Assembly (NCBI RefSeq): GCF_003641145.1
Contig: NZ_CP032744.1
Location: 2,542,001 to 2,606,000, forward strand
Source: Lactiplantibacillus paraplantarum
GTDB lineage: Bacteria; Bacillota; Bacilli; Lactobacillales; Lactobacillaceae
Direction of reading: 5' to 3'
DNA length: 64,000 nucleotides
Part shown: in pieces, positions 25,282 to 34,666 of the stretch
Layout of the letters: each line of letters opens with the position of its first letter
Position numbering within the stretch: the first letter of the stretch is position 1
Made by a program: the position numbers and the translations under genes
The notes under the pieces: model-generated
What the model saw: only the letters and a program-made list of their open reading frames with translations
The model's database searches: none
What the model was told of the DNA's origin: nothing

Positions 25282-25863
25282 TTATTTAACCAACTTATCC
25301 CAGATGATAACTTTTCCATTTACCAATGACTTAGGAACGTCAATAATCCGTTGATTAGAACTCCCCCGAAATTGTAAGGAAAGATCCATCTTATCTTGTA
25401 AAAACCGTCCGTCCACTAAAATATCAATTAACGATAACATTTTAAGTTTATCTTCAGAATCTTGCTGCAGCTCATCCCACGTGTAACCTGACCATGACCA
25501 AATATCTTTCGTGTGACCAAATTCTGCACGCACCCGTTCGCAGATTCGAATTCCTACCTGGGTATTCAGAAAGGGTTCACCGCCGAGCAACGTTAACCCT
25601 TGCACATATTCCTGACTGAGATCCGCAATAATCTGGTCTTCTAGCTCTTGCGAATAAGGCTGTCCATAATGAAAATTTTGAGCAGCCACATTGTAACAAC
25701 CGGGACAATGAAACGGGCAGCCACTTAAGTACAGGCTACACCGGACCCCCTCACCATCAACAAAGTTAAATGCCTTATAATCAGCAACGTATTGTTCACT
25801 TAAGTCCTTTGCCAACCATTCTTTGGGCATCGGATTGTTTGGTTCTTTCGTAACGCGCGGCAT
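25282..25863 (-). CDS. nrdG: Anaerobic ribonucleotide reductase activase
   Basis: A 193 aa radical-SAM activase that puts the glycyl radical on NrdD. The [4Fe-4S] cysteine motif is SGCPFHCPGC (CxxxCxxC), followed by the GGEP-type LLGGEPFLN SAM-binding motif and SWSGYTWDEL. The ATG at 25863 has GGAG 10 nt upstream and overlaps the nrdD end by 68 bp, so the two are translated together. Its own terminator downstream is split by the IS3 element. Confidence 0.93.
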   Translation of the reverse strand: MPRVTKEPNNPMPKEWLAKDLSEQYVADYKAFNFVDGEGVRCSLYLSGCPFHCPGCYNVAAQNFHYGQPYSQELEDQIIADLSQEYVQGLTLLGGEPFLNTQVGIRICERVRAEFGHTKDIWSWSGYTWDELQQDSEDKLKMLSLIDILVDGRFLQDKMDLSLQFRGSSNQRIIDVPKSLVNGKVIIWDKLVK

Positions 25864-28018
25864 TCTTAATCATCTCCGGAGACATATTTTTAGCACGGGA
25901 CGCGATTTCCACGTGGCGGCCGTGAACCATTGGCCGCTGTTGTGGATTTCCTAAATAACCACACGTCCGTTTAACAACATCACAATATTTAGGGTCATGA
26001 TTGCCACATTCAGGGCAGACAAAACCGCGAGCAGTCGCTTTGAACTCACCCTTAAAACCACACTTAAAGCACTGGTCAATCGACGTATTTGTTCCTAAAT
26101 AACCGACATGATCATAAGCCCAATCCCAGACAGCCTCTAAAGCTTTCGGGTTCTGTGTCAGGTTAGGATATTCACAATAATGAATAAAACCACCCGATGC
26201 ATATTGAGGGAACCGTTCTTCAAGCGTCAATTTATCAAATGGTGTCGGATGCTTACGAACATCGTAATGAAAACTATTCGTGTAGTATTCCTTGTCAGTA
26301 ATATCTGCAATCCGGCCAAACTTAGCAATGTCATCACGACAGAACGTGTCAGTCAATGATTCGGCTGGCGTCGAATATAGGCTATAGTGATAGCCACTCT
26401 CAGCTGCCCACTGCGCACATTTGTCACGCAAAGCTTTCACCACAGTCTCAGCAAACGCCAAGGCGTGCTCGTCTTGTTCCCAATCAGGGCCGAAAAAGGT
26501 CGCACAGACTTCGTAAATACCTATATACCCTAGTGAAATGGTCGCCCGTTGATTTTTAAAGAGCTCATCCACGTTGCCCCCCGCCGGTAGTCGTTTACCA
26601 AAAGCACCGTACATGTACAACAATGGCGCATTTTCTGGCTTGGCTTCCTTGGTTCGTTCAATTCGGTAAGCTAACGCTTCATGGCAAGTAGTCATGCGTT
26701 CTTCAAAGATTTCCCAAAATAGTTGTTGATCGCCATGTGCCGCCAACGCAATCCGCGGTAAGTTGACCGTCACGACACCGAGGTTCATGCGACCAGAATT
26801 TACTTCAACCCCGTCTTCGTCACGCCACCCTTGTAGGAAGGATCGACAGCCCATTGGGGTTTTAAAACTCCCTGTTAGTTCCTTGATTTTGTCATACATC
26901 AAAAGATCGGGATACATCCGCTTCGTTGAACATTCAATTGCCAATTCCTTAATGTCATAATTGGAATCATCAGGACTCAAGTTCAAGCCCCGCTTCATCG
27001 TAAAAATCAACTTAGGAAAAATAGCAGTGCGATGCTCCTTACCCAGCCCTTTGATTCGGATTTGGAGAATGGCCTTTTGAATTTCGCGTTCAATCCAACT
27101 AGTCCCGAGACCGAAGTTGACCGTCGTAAAAGGCGTTTGGCCTTGTGATGAATACAAGGTATTAATCTCATATTCTAACGCTTGCATCGCATCATAAATA
27201 TCTTTTTTGGTTTTAGCCTGCGCGTAAGCTTCGCGTTGATCTGCTGCCACCCACTTTTCAGCATCAGCCATATGTTTTTGATAATTGATTGCCGCGTAAG
27301 GCGCTAGTAATTGATCGACCCGATTGGCAGAACAGCCACCATACTGTAAAGAAGCCACATTGGCAATAATCTGTGCCATTTGTGCCGTGGCTGTTTGAAT
27401 TGACCGTGGCGAAGCAACTTCCGCATTGCCAATCTTATAACCATTCTTGAACATACCGTCAAAGTCAATCAGACAACAGTTGGTCTCAGGAGTTACTGGC
27501 GAATAATCCAGGTCGTGCCAATGAATATCACCACGCAGGTGCGCCTTAGCAACGACATCTGGTAACATCTTTAACCCCATCGCCCGACTGGCAGCCCCAG
27601 CCTCTAAGTCCCGCTGTGTATTAAAAATGGTACTATCCTTATTTGCATTTTCATGCACTACGCTAGCATCGCGCTCAAATAACTTTTTAATTCGTCCTTG
27701 AACATTCGTTGCTGCTGCGAAACGTTGCTGTTCAGTATCAAAATAATCCTGATAAGCTTTAGCCGCTGTCGTTAGCCCCTGAGCATTCAAAATCTGCATC
27801 AACGTTGTCCGCAATTCCCGCGTATCAATACCAGTTGCCTGTTGATAATGCGCAACCAGCGCTTCCTTGACAACTCGTACTTCATCTTCAGTTGCCAATA
27901 ACTGTTGTAAGACAAAGTCAATTTTATACGGATGAAACTTTGTTTGAGCGCCACCCCGCTTGGTAACAGTCAGTGACCGTAATTGGTCTAATATATCGTT
28001 AGTTGTCGTTGTCAGCAT
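25796..28018 (-). CDS. nrdD: Anaerobic ribonucleoside-triphosphate reductase (class III)
   Basis: A 740 aa enzyme that reduces ribonucleoside triphosphates to dNTPs without oxygen. The N-terminal ATP-cone (VTKRGGAQTKFHPYKID...) gives allosteric control. The catalytic barrel follows. Near the C-terminus are a zinc site (CFKCG...CPECG) and the glycyl-radical motif RTCGYLGNP, close to the usual RVCGYLG. I chose the ATG at 28018 (GGGGAA 7 nt upstream), since 13 extra upstream codons lack a site. It is cotranscribed with nrdG and has two NrdR boxes upstream. Confidence 0.95.
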   Translation of the reverse strand: MLTTTTNDILDQLRSLTVTKRGGAQTKFHPYKIDFVLQQLLATEDEVRVVKEALVAHYQQATGIDTRELRTTLMQILNAQGLTTAAKAYQDYFDTEQQRFAAATNVQGRIKKLFERDASVVHENANKDSTIFNTQRDLEAGAASRAMGLKMLPDVVAKAHLRGDIHWHDLDYSPVTPETNCCLIDFDGMFKNGYKIGNAEVASPRSIQTATAQMAQIIANVASLQYGGCSANRVDQLLAPYAAINYQKHMADAEKWVAADQREAYAQAKTKKDIYDAMQALEYEINTLYSSQGQTPFTTVNFGLGTSWIEREIQKAILQIRIKGLGKEHRTAIFPKLIFTMKRGLNLSPDDSNYDIKELAIECSTKRMYPDLLMYDKIKELTGSFKTPMGCRSFLQGWRDEDGVEVNSGRMNLGVVTVNLPRIALAAHGDQQLFWEIFEERMTTCHEALAYRIERTKEAKPENAPLLYMYGAFGKRLPAGGNVDELFKNQRATISLGYIGIYEVCATFFGPDWEQDEHALAFAETVVKALRDKCAQWAAESGYHYSLYSTPAESLTDTFCRDDIAKFGRIADITDKEYYTNSFHYDVRKHPTPFDKLTLEERFPQYASGGFIHYCEYPNLTQNPKALEAVWDWAYDHVGYLGTNTSIDQCFKCGFKGEFKATARGFVCPECGNHDPKYCDVVKRTCGYLGNPQQRPMVHGRHVEIASRAKNMSPEMIKNAARYERTKQSDAQRMVGKGLK

Positions 28019-28052
28019 TTTAATTCCCCACTTTTCAAAGTCATTGATCGAA

Positions 28053-28066
28053 TACAATTGATAGTA
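28053..28066. promoter_or_regulatory. NrdR box, proximal
   Basis: TACTATCAATTGTA on the minus strand agrees at 11 of 14 positions with the box at 28084. Centre spacing is 31 bp, the usual three-turn spacing of NrdR boxes. Confidence 0.65.
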
Positions 28067-28083
28067 CGTTCTGTTTGAATCAA

Positions 28084-28097
28084 TACTATATATAGTA
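28084..28097. promoter_or_regulatory. NrdR box, distal
   Basis: TACTATATATAGTA is a perfect palindrome matching the core of the NrdR consensus (ACACTATATATAGTGT). The rest of the gap 28098-28466 is AT-rich with no gene. Confidence 0.8.
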
Positions 28098-28466
28098 GCT
28101 CATTTTTCTCAAGTTGCCCATGGTCTAATTTAACTGACATGTTCAGTTGTGTACACCAAATCGCTTTGATCATCCGTTTAGAACGCCATGCGAATATTTT
28201 TAAATTATTTTTTATATCATTATATTAGTAAAATAAGAATATTTAATCAATCTCATTAACTACCTGATTAACATTGACATACCTTGCTTTCACAGTTTTT
28301 CATCGCGCTCAAACCGTATTTTAATTCGTTAAAAATTAAGCTGAACACAACCAAATTGTTGCAGACTAATTAACTTATGACTATTTAGTTTAACTCCTCC
28401 AACGTATTCGCTATAATAATATTAAGTCCTCATTGAGGGATGTGGGCATCGGAGGAGAGAATAATT

Positions 28467-28943
28467 ATGCAAAAAATACGGGGAATGATTGGAGGACTGT
28501 TGCTGGTCGGGCTGCTAGCTGGTTGCCATTCTACAACCAGTGATACATCATCAACAACAGTTCAACCAACGCCGTCCAAAATTAGTGCTGTCCGATCAGT
28601 AACGACCCACGATTTTTTAGGCCGCTGGGTCAGCACTAATCCAGCAACAAGTTTATATTTGAATGCTAATCATCAAATTGCTTGGTTTCAAAAGGGCTCC
28701 GCATCGATTCATCGCCATGCAAATCTGGCCTTAAATGATACTAAAGCAACATTTACAATTGATCACGATGTTGTTAAGTTGACCCTGAACAACGCTAATA
28801 GTTTGACCCTGGACTATCAAGGAACCAGCATCACACTAATCAAGGACCCTAACTGGCAGCCCAATCACAGTACCATCCCCACAACAACTAATGAAGCATT
28901 AAAATCGGGGACCTTAACACCAACATTTAAATTATCCTATTAG
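28467..28943 (+). CDS. Small secreted lipoprotein
   Basis: A 158 aa predicted lipoprotein. The signal peptide MQKIRGMIGGLLLVGLLAGC ends in an LLAGC lipobox, then a Ser/Thr-rich linker and a ~100 aa beta-rich domain (FLGRWVSTNPATSLYLNANHQIAW...). The domain order resembles lipocalin-like or DUF-type lipoproteins of lactobacilli, but I do not recognise a family. GGAGGAGAG precedes the ATG at 28467, and TATAAT at 28412 is a likely -10. It appears monocistronic. Confidence 0.85.
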   Translation: MQKIRGMIGGLLLVGLLAGCHSTTSDTSSTTVQPTPSKISAVRSVTTHDFLGRWVSTNPATSLYLNANHQIAWFQKGSASIHRHANLALNDTKATFTIDHDVVKLTLNNANSLTLDYQGTSITLIKDPNWQPNHSTIPTTTNEALKSGTLTPTFKLSY

Positions 28944-28955
28944 TGGGAAAGCGAG

Positions 28956-29072
28956 CGAGACAAAGGTGATTTGTTTGCGAGCATTAACATAAATTCGCCG
29001 ATTATTCCTGGATTTGAAATAATTGCCGGATTTGGCTTAAGCGAAGCAAGCCATCATTTGGCGCACGTCTCG
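28956..29072. other. Possible structured element
   Basis: CGAGAC (28956) can pair with GTCTCG (29067), closing a ~117-nt region that contains GGCTT/AAGCC (29034-29052). There is no coding frame. It could be a structured RNA downstream of the lipoprotein gene or an intergenic repeat. Confidence 0.3.
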
Positions 29073-29090
29073 ACAATATTGATAGAAAAA

Positions 29091-29137
29091 TTACGCTCAG
29101 TTTATTGAGAAACGTTTTCTCAATAAACTGAGCGTAA
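29091..29137. terminator. Perfect 22-bp inverted repeat
   Basis: TTACGCTCAGTTTATTGAGA and two more bases pair exactly with 29116-29137 across 3 nt. A run of five Ts follows on the minus strand, but the adjacent genes are on the plus strand; it may still end the lipoprotein transcript. Confidence 0.6.
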
Positions 29138-29237
29138 TTAGTTTCGTTCCCAACTCTTTTTATCACTAACGGTCCAGCAAACAGCTTGCTTCTATGGATA
29201 ACGCTCCCTATAATTAAATTAATAGAATACTAGCCTA

Positions 29238-29285
29238 AGGTGGTGTACTAGTTAATACGAACCATGACAAACTAGCACACCACCT
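29238..29285 (+). promoter_or_regulatory. Leader hairpin before the deformylase-like gene
   Basis: AGGTGGTGTACTAGTT pairs with AACTAGCACACCACCT (15 of 16) across 16 nt, ending 24 bp before the start codon. The arms share GTACTAGTTAA with the ends of the repeat element family. Confidence 0.5.
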
Positions 29286-29309
29286 ATAACTATAATGGAG
29301 GAATATTAA

Positions 29310-29720
29310 ATGATTCGACCTATTGTGCATGACCCTGCCGCCTTGAGTATCCCCGCCGACTTAGCGACGCCAGCAGATGCTCAAGTCGTAACTGATTTAC
29401 TTGATACCCTTGCCGCTCACACCGATAATTGTGTTGGAATGGCCGCTAACATGATTGGCGTTAACAAACAAATTATTGTTGTCCAATTGGGACCCTTTGC
29501 CATTGCGATGATCAATCCGAAAATTATTGATCAACATGGTGCCTATGACACTAAAGAAGGTTGTCTATCCTTACCAGGTGAACGCCCAACTAGTCGGTAT
29601 CATCAAATAACGGTAAAGTACAAGGATCAGCATTTCAAACCCCAGCAGCAACGATTCAATGACTTTACGGCTCAAATCATTCAACATGAATTAGATCATT
29701 GTGCGGGAAAATTAATTTAA
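29310..29720 (+). CDS. Peptide deformylase-like protein
   Basis: A 136 aa protein of the deformylase family, which removes formyl from new N-termini using a Cys/His-bound metal. Motif II EGCLSLPGE and motif III QHELDHCAGKL (HExxH) are intact, so the metal and catalytic Glu are present. Motif I is GMAANMIG instead of GxGxAAxQ; the Gln that contacts the substrate is Met. It is therefore a second, divergent type rather than the housekeeping enzyme. It is shorter than typical gram-positive (type 2) deformylases. GGAGG precedes the ATG at 29310. Confidence 0.87.
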   Translation: MIRPIVHDPAALSIPADLATPADAQVVTDLLDTLAAHTDNCVGMAANMIGVNKQIIVVQLGPFAIAMINPKIIDQHGAYDTKEGCLSLPGERPTSRYHQITVKYKDQHFKPQQQRFNDFTAQIIQHELDHCAGKLI

Positions 29721-29809
29721 CTCAACCACTCATCTGATGACTATTATCGAGATGAATCTTGTTCAGTTTGCTGAACGAATTGATATTTATGAAAGATAGG
29801 ACTGGTATC

Positions 29810-30811
29810 ATGACAACTTTAGCTTATAACGGCGAATCGGCTATCCCGGCATTCGCCCAACAACGTCAGCACCAAGCACACCATGCACTTGGTACTGACA
29901 TTGATTTAACCCTCTTTGGTAGTGACAGCGACCAGTATCTGCAGACGGCTTGCCAACTTATTGACCAGTACGAGGACCGCTTAACTGTCAATCGTACCGC
30001 CTCGGAAGTTATGGCAATCAACCACGCTGCTGGTCAACACCCAGTTCAAGTGAGTGCCGCCACCTATACGCTCGTTCATCAAGCTGTTGAGCTCAGTCGG
30101 CAGAACTTTGGCTTCAACGCACTCATTGGACCGCTAGTTAAGCTATGGCACATTGGCTTTGATAACGCTCATGTGCCTGAACAACCTGCCATTAACGACC
30201 GTTTAACCCTGATTGACCCCAATCAAGTCAGCTGCAACGATACCGACTTTAGTGTCTATCTCAAAGTTACAGGGATGGAGCTTGATCTCGGTGCGATAGC
30301 TAAGGGTTACATTGCTGATCGCATCCAAGACTATTGGGAAGCATTCGGACAACGGGCCGGTATGATCAATCTCGGCGGCAATCTACTAATGGTCGGTACT
30401 TCCCCCTTACACGCTGATGGTCAATGGCGCGTTGGCATCCAAGATCCCACTACTGATCGTGGCAACGCCATTGCCAGTGTCACCATTGGGCCTTGCTCGG
30501 CTGTTACTAGTGGCATTTACGAACGACACCTTGAATTTAATGGACAGTCCTATCACCATATTTTGGATTCTAAGACGGGATACCCACGACAGAACGATCT
30601 TGAAAGTGTCACTGTTTTTTCAAAGACTTCTATTGATGGTGAAATTGAAACCACCCGACTCTTCTTTGCGGGTCAACCAATTCCGGGCTGGGCGGCCAAC
30701 CGTCCTGATATTTACGGTGCTATCTTTGTTACTAAACAACGTGAGATTCAGGTCGTTGGCCTTCCCACTGAACGGGTCACCTTACTTGATAAACGATTTA
30801 CTTTAATTTAA
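29810..30811 (+). CDS. apbE: FAD:protein FMN transferase
   Basis: A 333 aa ApbE-family flavin transferase, which attaches FMN to a Thr/Ser of target flavoproteins. Motifs are NALIGPLVKLW.IG, the metal-binding DLGAIAKGYIADRI, NLGGNLLMVG, TSGIYERHLE and HHILDSKTGYP. It lacks a signal peptide or lipobox, unlike secreted ApbE. The ATG at 29810 has AGGA 8 nt upstream. It follows the deformylase-like gene by 89 bp. No flavoprotein target gene is near; extracellular electron-transfer or reductase proteins are the usual targets. Confidence 0.93.
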   Translation: MTTLAYNGESAIPAFAQQRQHQAHHALGTDIDLTLFGSDSDQYLQTACQLIDQYEDRLTVNRTASEVMAINHAAGQHPVQVSAATYTLVHQAVELSRQNFGFNALIGPLVKLWHIGFDNAHVPEQPAINDRLTLIDPNQVSCNDTDFSVYLKVTGMELDLGAIAKGYIADRIQDYWEAFGQRAGMINLGGNLLMVGTSPLHADGQWRVGIQDPTTDRGNAIASVTIGPCSAVTSGIYERHLEFNGQSYHHILDSKTGYPRQNDLESVTVFSKTSIDGEIETTRLFFAGQPIPGWAANRPDIYGAIFVTKQREIQVVGLPTERVTLLDKRFTLI

Positions 30812-30820
30812 ATCTCAAAA

Positions 30821-30873
30821 AAATAAGCTAGTCACTTCAAGAAAGATCTTTCTTAAAGCGACTAGCTTATTTC
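30821..30873 (+). terminator. Terminator after apbE
   Basis: AAATAAGCTAGTC pairs with GACTAGCTTATTT; an inner AAGAAAGATCTTTCTT extends the hairpin. Confidence 0.85.
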
Positions 30874-30885
30874 AGCGGTACATAC

Positions 30886-31670
30886 ACTATGTGCTTGTTA
30901 TTATTTTAGAATGAATCATGATTAACACATGCCAAACGGTTAAGATCAAAAGCAGCCAGCTTAGGCCCGCTGGAAACAGGTCGAGTTAGCGTAAACCTGC
31001 CTAATTAACTGCGTCCTATGCCGACCTCCAGGCATTTCTGCCAATTGCCGGAACGTGGTGGGCACAGATTTGAGCCGAAGCCCACGTCTCAAACACTGGC
31101 CTTCCACTAACCAAGCACAAGACGCTTGCTAAGTGGAATTTCACCACTGGGCATTGGCAGAAACGCCTTCCAGTCGGGACAGTGTTAGAATGGCTGACAT
31201 GGATGTACCTAGATTTTGATGGACTGATCGTTATTTTTCTTAAACAGTAATTTTGTTATTTAACTGTCAGACTGATAACACTTTTGTGGTAGTTGACCCG
31301 TGTTTAAAAACAGTCAATATCGATTTGATGTTTAATTGAAGTTCCAGTATCAGAATATCCAACGACCATTTGTACCAAGTTATGTGGCCGTTCATCAGCC
31401 ATTCGAGCGGCTTACCGACTGGGGGGGCTGGGTGACAATGCTCAGTAGCCAAATTATTCTTAGCTGGAAGCGAATTTCTTCCGGCTTAGAATAAGACTCG
31501 TATTTGAGATGACGTGGGTTGGGCGTTAGCTCAAATCGACGTCGGCTACGTTCCAGCAATTGGCACCCAGCCCCAGAGGTCGGCATAGGACGCACATGTG
31601 CTGACGAATAGTAATCCAACTAACGGGCACGTTTTAATCATGATTCATGCCAAATTAACTAGTACAATGC
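30886..31670. repeat. Non-coding repeat element, copy B (~0.79 kb)
   Basis: Same orientation as copy A and about 250 bp shorter, lacking the part corresponding to roughly 1480-1615. It shares the AATCATGATT core near each end (30914, 31636), the CTGTCAGACTGATAA centre and both arm hairpins. The flanks show only partial direct repeats (GTACATACACTA against GTATACACGATA), so a duplication is not certain. There is no transposase gene. Confidence 0.65.
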
Positions 31671-31757
31671 GTATACACGATATTAATCTTTGCCACTCTG
31701 CAAAAATGCTAAAACGTGCCCTGAGTTTACTTGTTTGTTCGTCAACAAGGATTCATT

Positions 31758-32762
31758 CTAATCCGTTGGTAACTCTGCCTCTAACCGGTCAATAATCGCT
31801 CGCACGTCGTCAGTCGTCTTAGTTTGCATTAATTCGTTACGCAATTCAGCTGCGTGTCGCATCCCACGAACGTAGATCTTGAAAAAGCGTTGTAGTGGCG
31901 CAAAGTGGCCCTGCAAGCCTAAGCCAATGAATTGATCATATAAATCAACCTGATAACGTAGCAACTCCAGCATGTCGCGAGTTGAATGATCCTGTGGGGT
32001 CGCCTCAAAAGCATAGGGATTTTGGAAAATACCGCGTCCAATCATGATACCATCAACACCAGGATGGGCTTGGGCCAACTTCACTCCAGCTTGGTAGTCC
32101 AAGATATCCCCATTAATTTGCAATAGTGTCGTTGGTGCTAACGTGTCACGCATCTGAACTAAATTATCAATTAATTCATAGTGAGCCGGCACTTTGCTCA
32201 TTTCCTTCTTAGTCCGCACATGAACGGTCAGCACTGGCACCTGTTGTTGTAGCAAAAACGGAATCCAAGTCTCATATTCATGCACGTCATCAAAACCTAA
32301 GCGCGTCTTAACACTGACAGGAAGATCAGCTTGTCGAGCACCTTCAATCACTTCTTTGGCCCGATCAAAATGTCGAATTAAATCACTCCCACTGTGATTC
32401 TTGATGACGGCCATATCCGGACAGCCCATATTGAGATCAATCGCTTGATAACCTTGACGTTTTACCTCATACGCAGCTTTGGTAAAATCCTCACCACTAT
32501 TACCCCAAAGTTGGACGATGGGGCGTGGCTTTTCAGTCTCATCAATGTATAATCGGCCTCGTGTCGTAAACTTAGCTTTCGGGTGGGTAATGCTCAACGC
32601 ATTCGTAAATTCAGTATAAAAAACATCTGGTGCTGTGGCGCGCATCACAACGCGGCGAAAAACGGACCCCGTCACAGCTTCCATAGGCGCCAAACTGAAA
32701 AACGGTCGCTGTTCTGCCTGTGCTTTGGCCGCAATCCGTTGCCAATATGCCGACTGCGTCAT
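31758..32762 (-). CDS. dus: tRNA-dihydrouridine synthase
   Basis: A 334 aa FMN-dependent Dus enzyme that reduces uridine to dihydrouridine in tRNA. The TIM-barrel shows SLAPMEAVTG at the start, PIVQLWGN, DLNMGCPDM with the catalytic Cys, SVKTRLGF, LQINGDI and MIGRGIFQNPYAF. The C-terminal helical tRNA-binding part is present. The family subtype (DusB/C-like) cannot be set by eye. It is monocistronic and immediately follows repeat copy B. Confidence 0.92.
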   Translation of the reverse strand: MTQSAYWQRIAAKAQAEQRPFFSLAPMEAVTGSVFRRVVMRATAPDVFYTEFTNALSITHPKAKFTTRGRLYIDETEKPRPIVQLWGNSGEDFTKAAYEVKRQGYQAIDLNMGCPDMAVIKNHSGSDLIRHFDRAKEVIEGARQADLPVSVKTRLGFDDVHEYETWIPFLLQQQVPVLTVHVRTKKEMSKVPAHYELIDNLVQMRDTLAPTTLLQINGDILDYQAGVKLAQAHPGVDGIMIGRGIFQNPYAFEATPQDHSTRDMLELLRYQVDLYDQFIGLGLQGHFAPLQRFFKIYVRGMRHAAELRNELMQTKTTDDVRAIIDRLEAELPTD

Positions 32763-32881
32763 AGTTAGTCATTCCCTTCTAAATAGATAATCACTTAACC
32801 ATAATAGCGATGTTCCACGTTGAAGTGCAAGTATTTTGGTGGTCCACCTCAGGCTATTGGTAAAATATTAGCCAAAATAAA

Positions 32882-32901
32882 AGTCCGGCCGCGGCCGGAC
32901 T
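32882..32901 (-). terminator. Palindromic terminator
   Basis: AGTCCGGCCG and its exact complement form a perfect GC-rich palindrome; TTTTATTTT follows on the minus strand. It ends the small membrane protein gene. Confidence 0.8.
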
Positions 32902-32927
32902 GATTAAAATAGCTCAAATAATTAATT

Positions 32928-33125
32928 TTAATGAATTAAAAACAGTGCCCACATCAATAATCCGATTACGAGTACTAGGTTTAAAAATTCCATCCGCAAA
33001 TCAGTCAATTTCAGTGAGCTGAATGAGATACCGGCAGTCGTATCCATGTATCGGAAGAAAATCCCACTTAAAACTAAACCAACCAATAATACAAATAGAA
33101 CCATCATTCCCGTCATCATCATCAC
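32928..33125 (-). CDS. Small two-helix membrane protein
   Basis: A 65 aa protein with two hydrophobic helices (MVLFVLLVGLVLSGIFF and FLNLVLVIGLLMWALFLI) separated by a polar loop (DTTAGISFSSLKLTDLRME). I do not recognise a family. The start is either the GTG at 33125 (AGGAG 8 nt upstream) or the next ATG at 33122. It has its own palindromic terminator, so it looks like a real single gene. Confidence 0.7.
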   Translation of the reverse strand: MMMMTGMMVLFVLLVGLVLSGIFFRYMDTTAGISFSSLKLTDLRMEFLNLVLVIGLLMWALFLIH

Positions 33126-33432
33126 AAACTCAACTCCTTATTTGATAAAATTCTACGGCTTTTCAAAACCATGTTTATAGTAGTCCAGTGACCACTTTCA
33201 AGCAAGGATTTCCGGCCGAAAAGCCGGCGTTCTTAGCATTTTTTTATTAACTAAACGAGTCCGCTCATTACACTCAAAAAGTCCTTTCAGGAATCATTAA
33301 AATTCCGAAAGAACTTTTTAATTATGAACGATAAGTTACTTACTCAGTTTCGACGACCAAACTGAGTAGTCATGATTTCAGCCCACCATCATCGCTTATT
33401 TAACTCTAGTACCGTGCACACACACTTTAACG
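33126..33432. other. Gene-free gap with a terminator-like hairpin
   Basis: AAAAAGT...ACTTTTT with inner GGAAT/ATTCC (33276-33320) forms a bidirectional terminator-like hairpin, suited to the LPXTG gene on the minus strand. CCGGC/GCCGG at about 33211-33226 is a smaller stem. No gene seen. Confidence 0.55.
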
Positions 33433-34655
33433 TTAATCAGTCGTCTGATGACGTTGCCGTTGCCTGCTTAATCCTAACAAACTAGTAGCCGTTAACAATA
33501 TCAAGCCCATTACCGTCAGCGCATGGTTCGTCTGTTCACCAGTTTGTGGTAAGGTAGCTGGTTTGGCTGAAACGCGCGGCTGCGCTCGCTTAGTAGCCGG
33601 TTTGGCCACTACCGGGCTAACTGTCGTTCTTAAGGCCGGAATTGCTTGGCGTGACTTAGTAACCACTCGATATGGTGTTGATGTTGTAGTTGGCTTGACT
33701 GGTTTCATCGACTGGTTGCCCACTGCTCCTCGATGTGTCGCTTGGTTAGCGTCCGCAGACGTGTCAGTGGCACGATCAGCCACTGGTTGTTCACTCACTG
33801 GTTTTTCAGCCGCCGCTGTCAATGCCGCCAAAGTCTGGGCCCGCGCCGTCGCTAACTGCTCTTGGGCCTGAGCTAAATCCCGTTGGGCCGCCGCTAGCTT
33901 AGTCTTAGCAGCAGTAACCCGCTGAACCTTAGTCATATAACTGGCTTTAGCTTGATCAACAGCCGCTTGTGGCCGAATGATATCATAGTCAACTTGTGCA
34001 ATTTGATAATCACGCGTCGAACCACTGACTTCCATCTTCGCATTAACTAACTCTTCCTTAGCCGCACTAACACGCGTATTGATTTTATCAAGAGTGGACT
34101 GCGCTGTTTGTAACGTTTGCTGGGCAGCTTTTAACTTAGTCTGCGTGGTTTGTAACGTCACCTTATTAGTGCCGCTATTATCCTTATCAAAGTTACTTTG
34201 GGCCGTCTGCACAGCGGTTGCTAACCGCGTCACTTCGGCTTGCGACTTAGTAACCGCAGTTTGTGCGGTGGTCTGTCCTGATAATTGTTCAGTCAATTCT
34301 TTTTGTGCCTGAACTTGGCGTACCATTGCGGCTTGTTTAAGGGCCCCCATGTGTGCCTGAATCTTTTGGTTCTTTGCTAAGATTTTATTGGTTGCATCTA
34401 AATTTGCTTGCGCTGCTGGCAACGCATCCGTTACTGTAGTTAATGCCGTACTAGCCGTTGTTAACGCTTGGGCTGCTAGTGTCACTCGGTTGTCTGCAGC
34501 CTTAACTACCGGACTGTTTTCAACCTGACTTGCAAGATTACCCACTGGCGCCACTTGCCTTACTTGCTTGGTTTGCGTCGTACCAACGGCGGCGTGCACC
34601 GCGATTGCTTGACCCAAGACTCCTCCAGTTAACATCGTAATCCCCATCATTACTC

Positions 34656-34658
34656 TAA
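34656..34658. repeat. IS5-family element target duplication, left
   Basis: TAA, matching 35539-35541. A TNA duplication is typical of the IS427/IS1031 groups. Confidence 0.7.
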
Positions 34659-34666
34659 GAATGTGT

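Noticed and set aside
30874..31683. A target-site duplication around repeat copy B
   Set aside because: The best flank match is 8 of 12 positions and needs shifting into the element end; not convincing.
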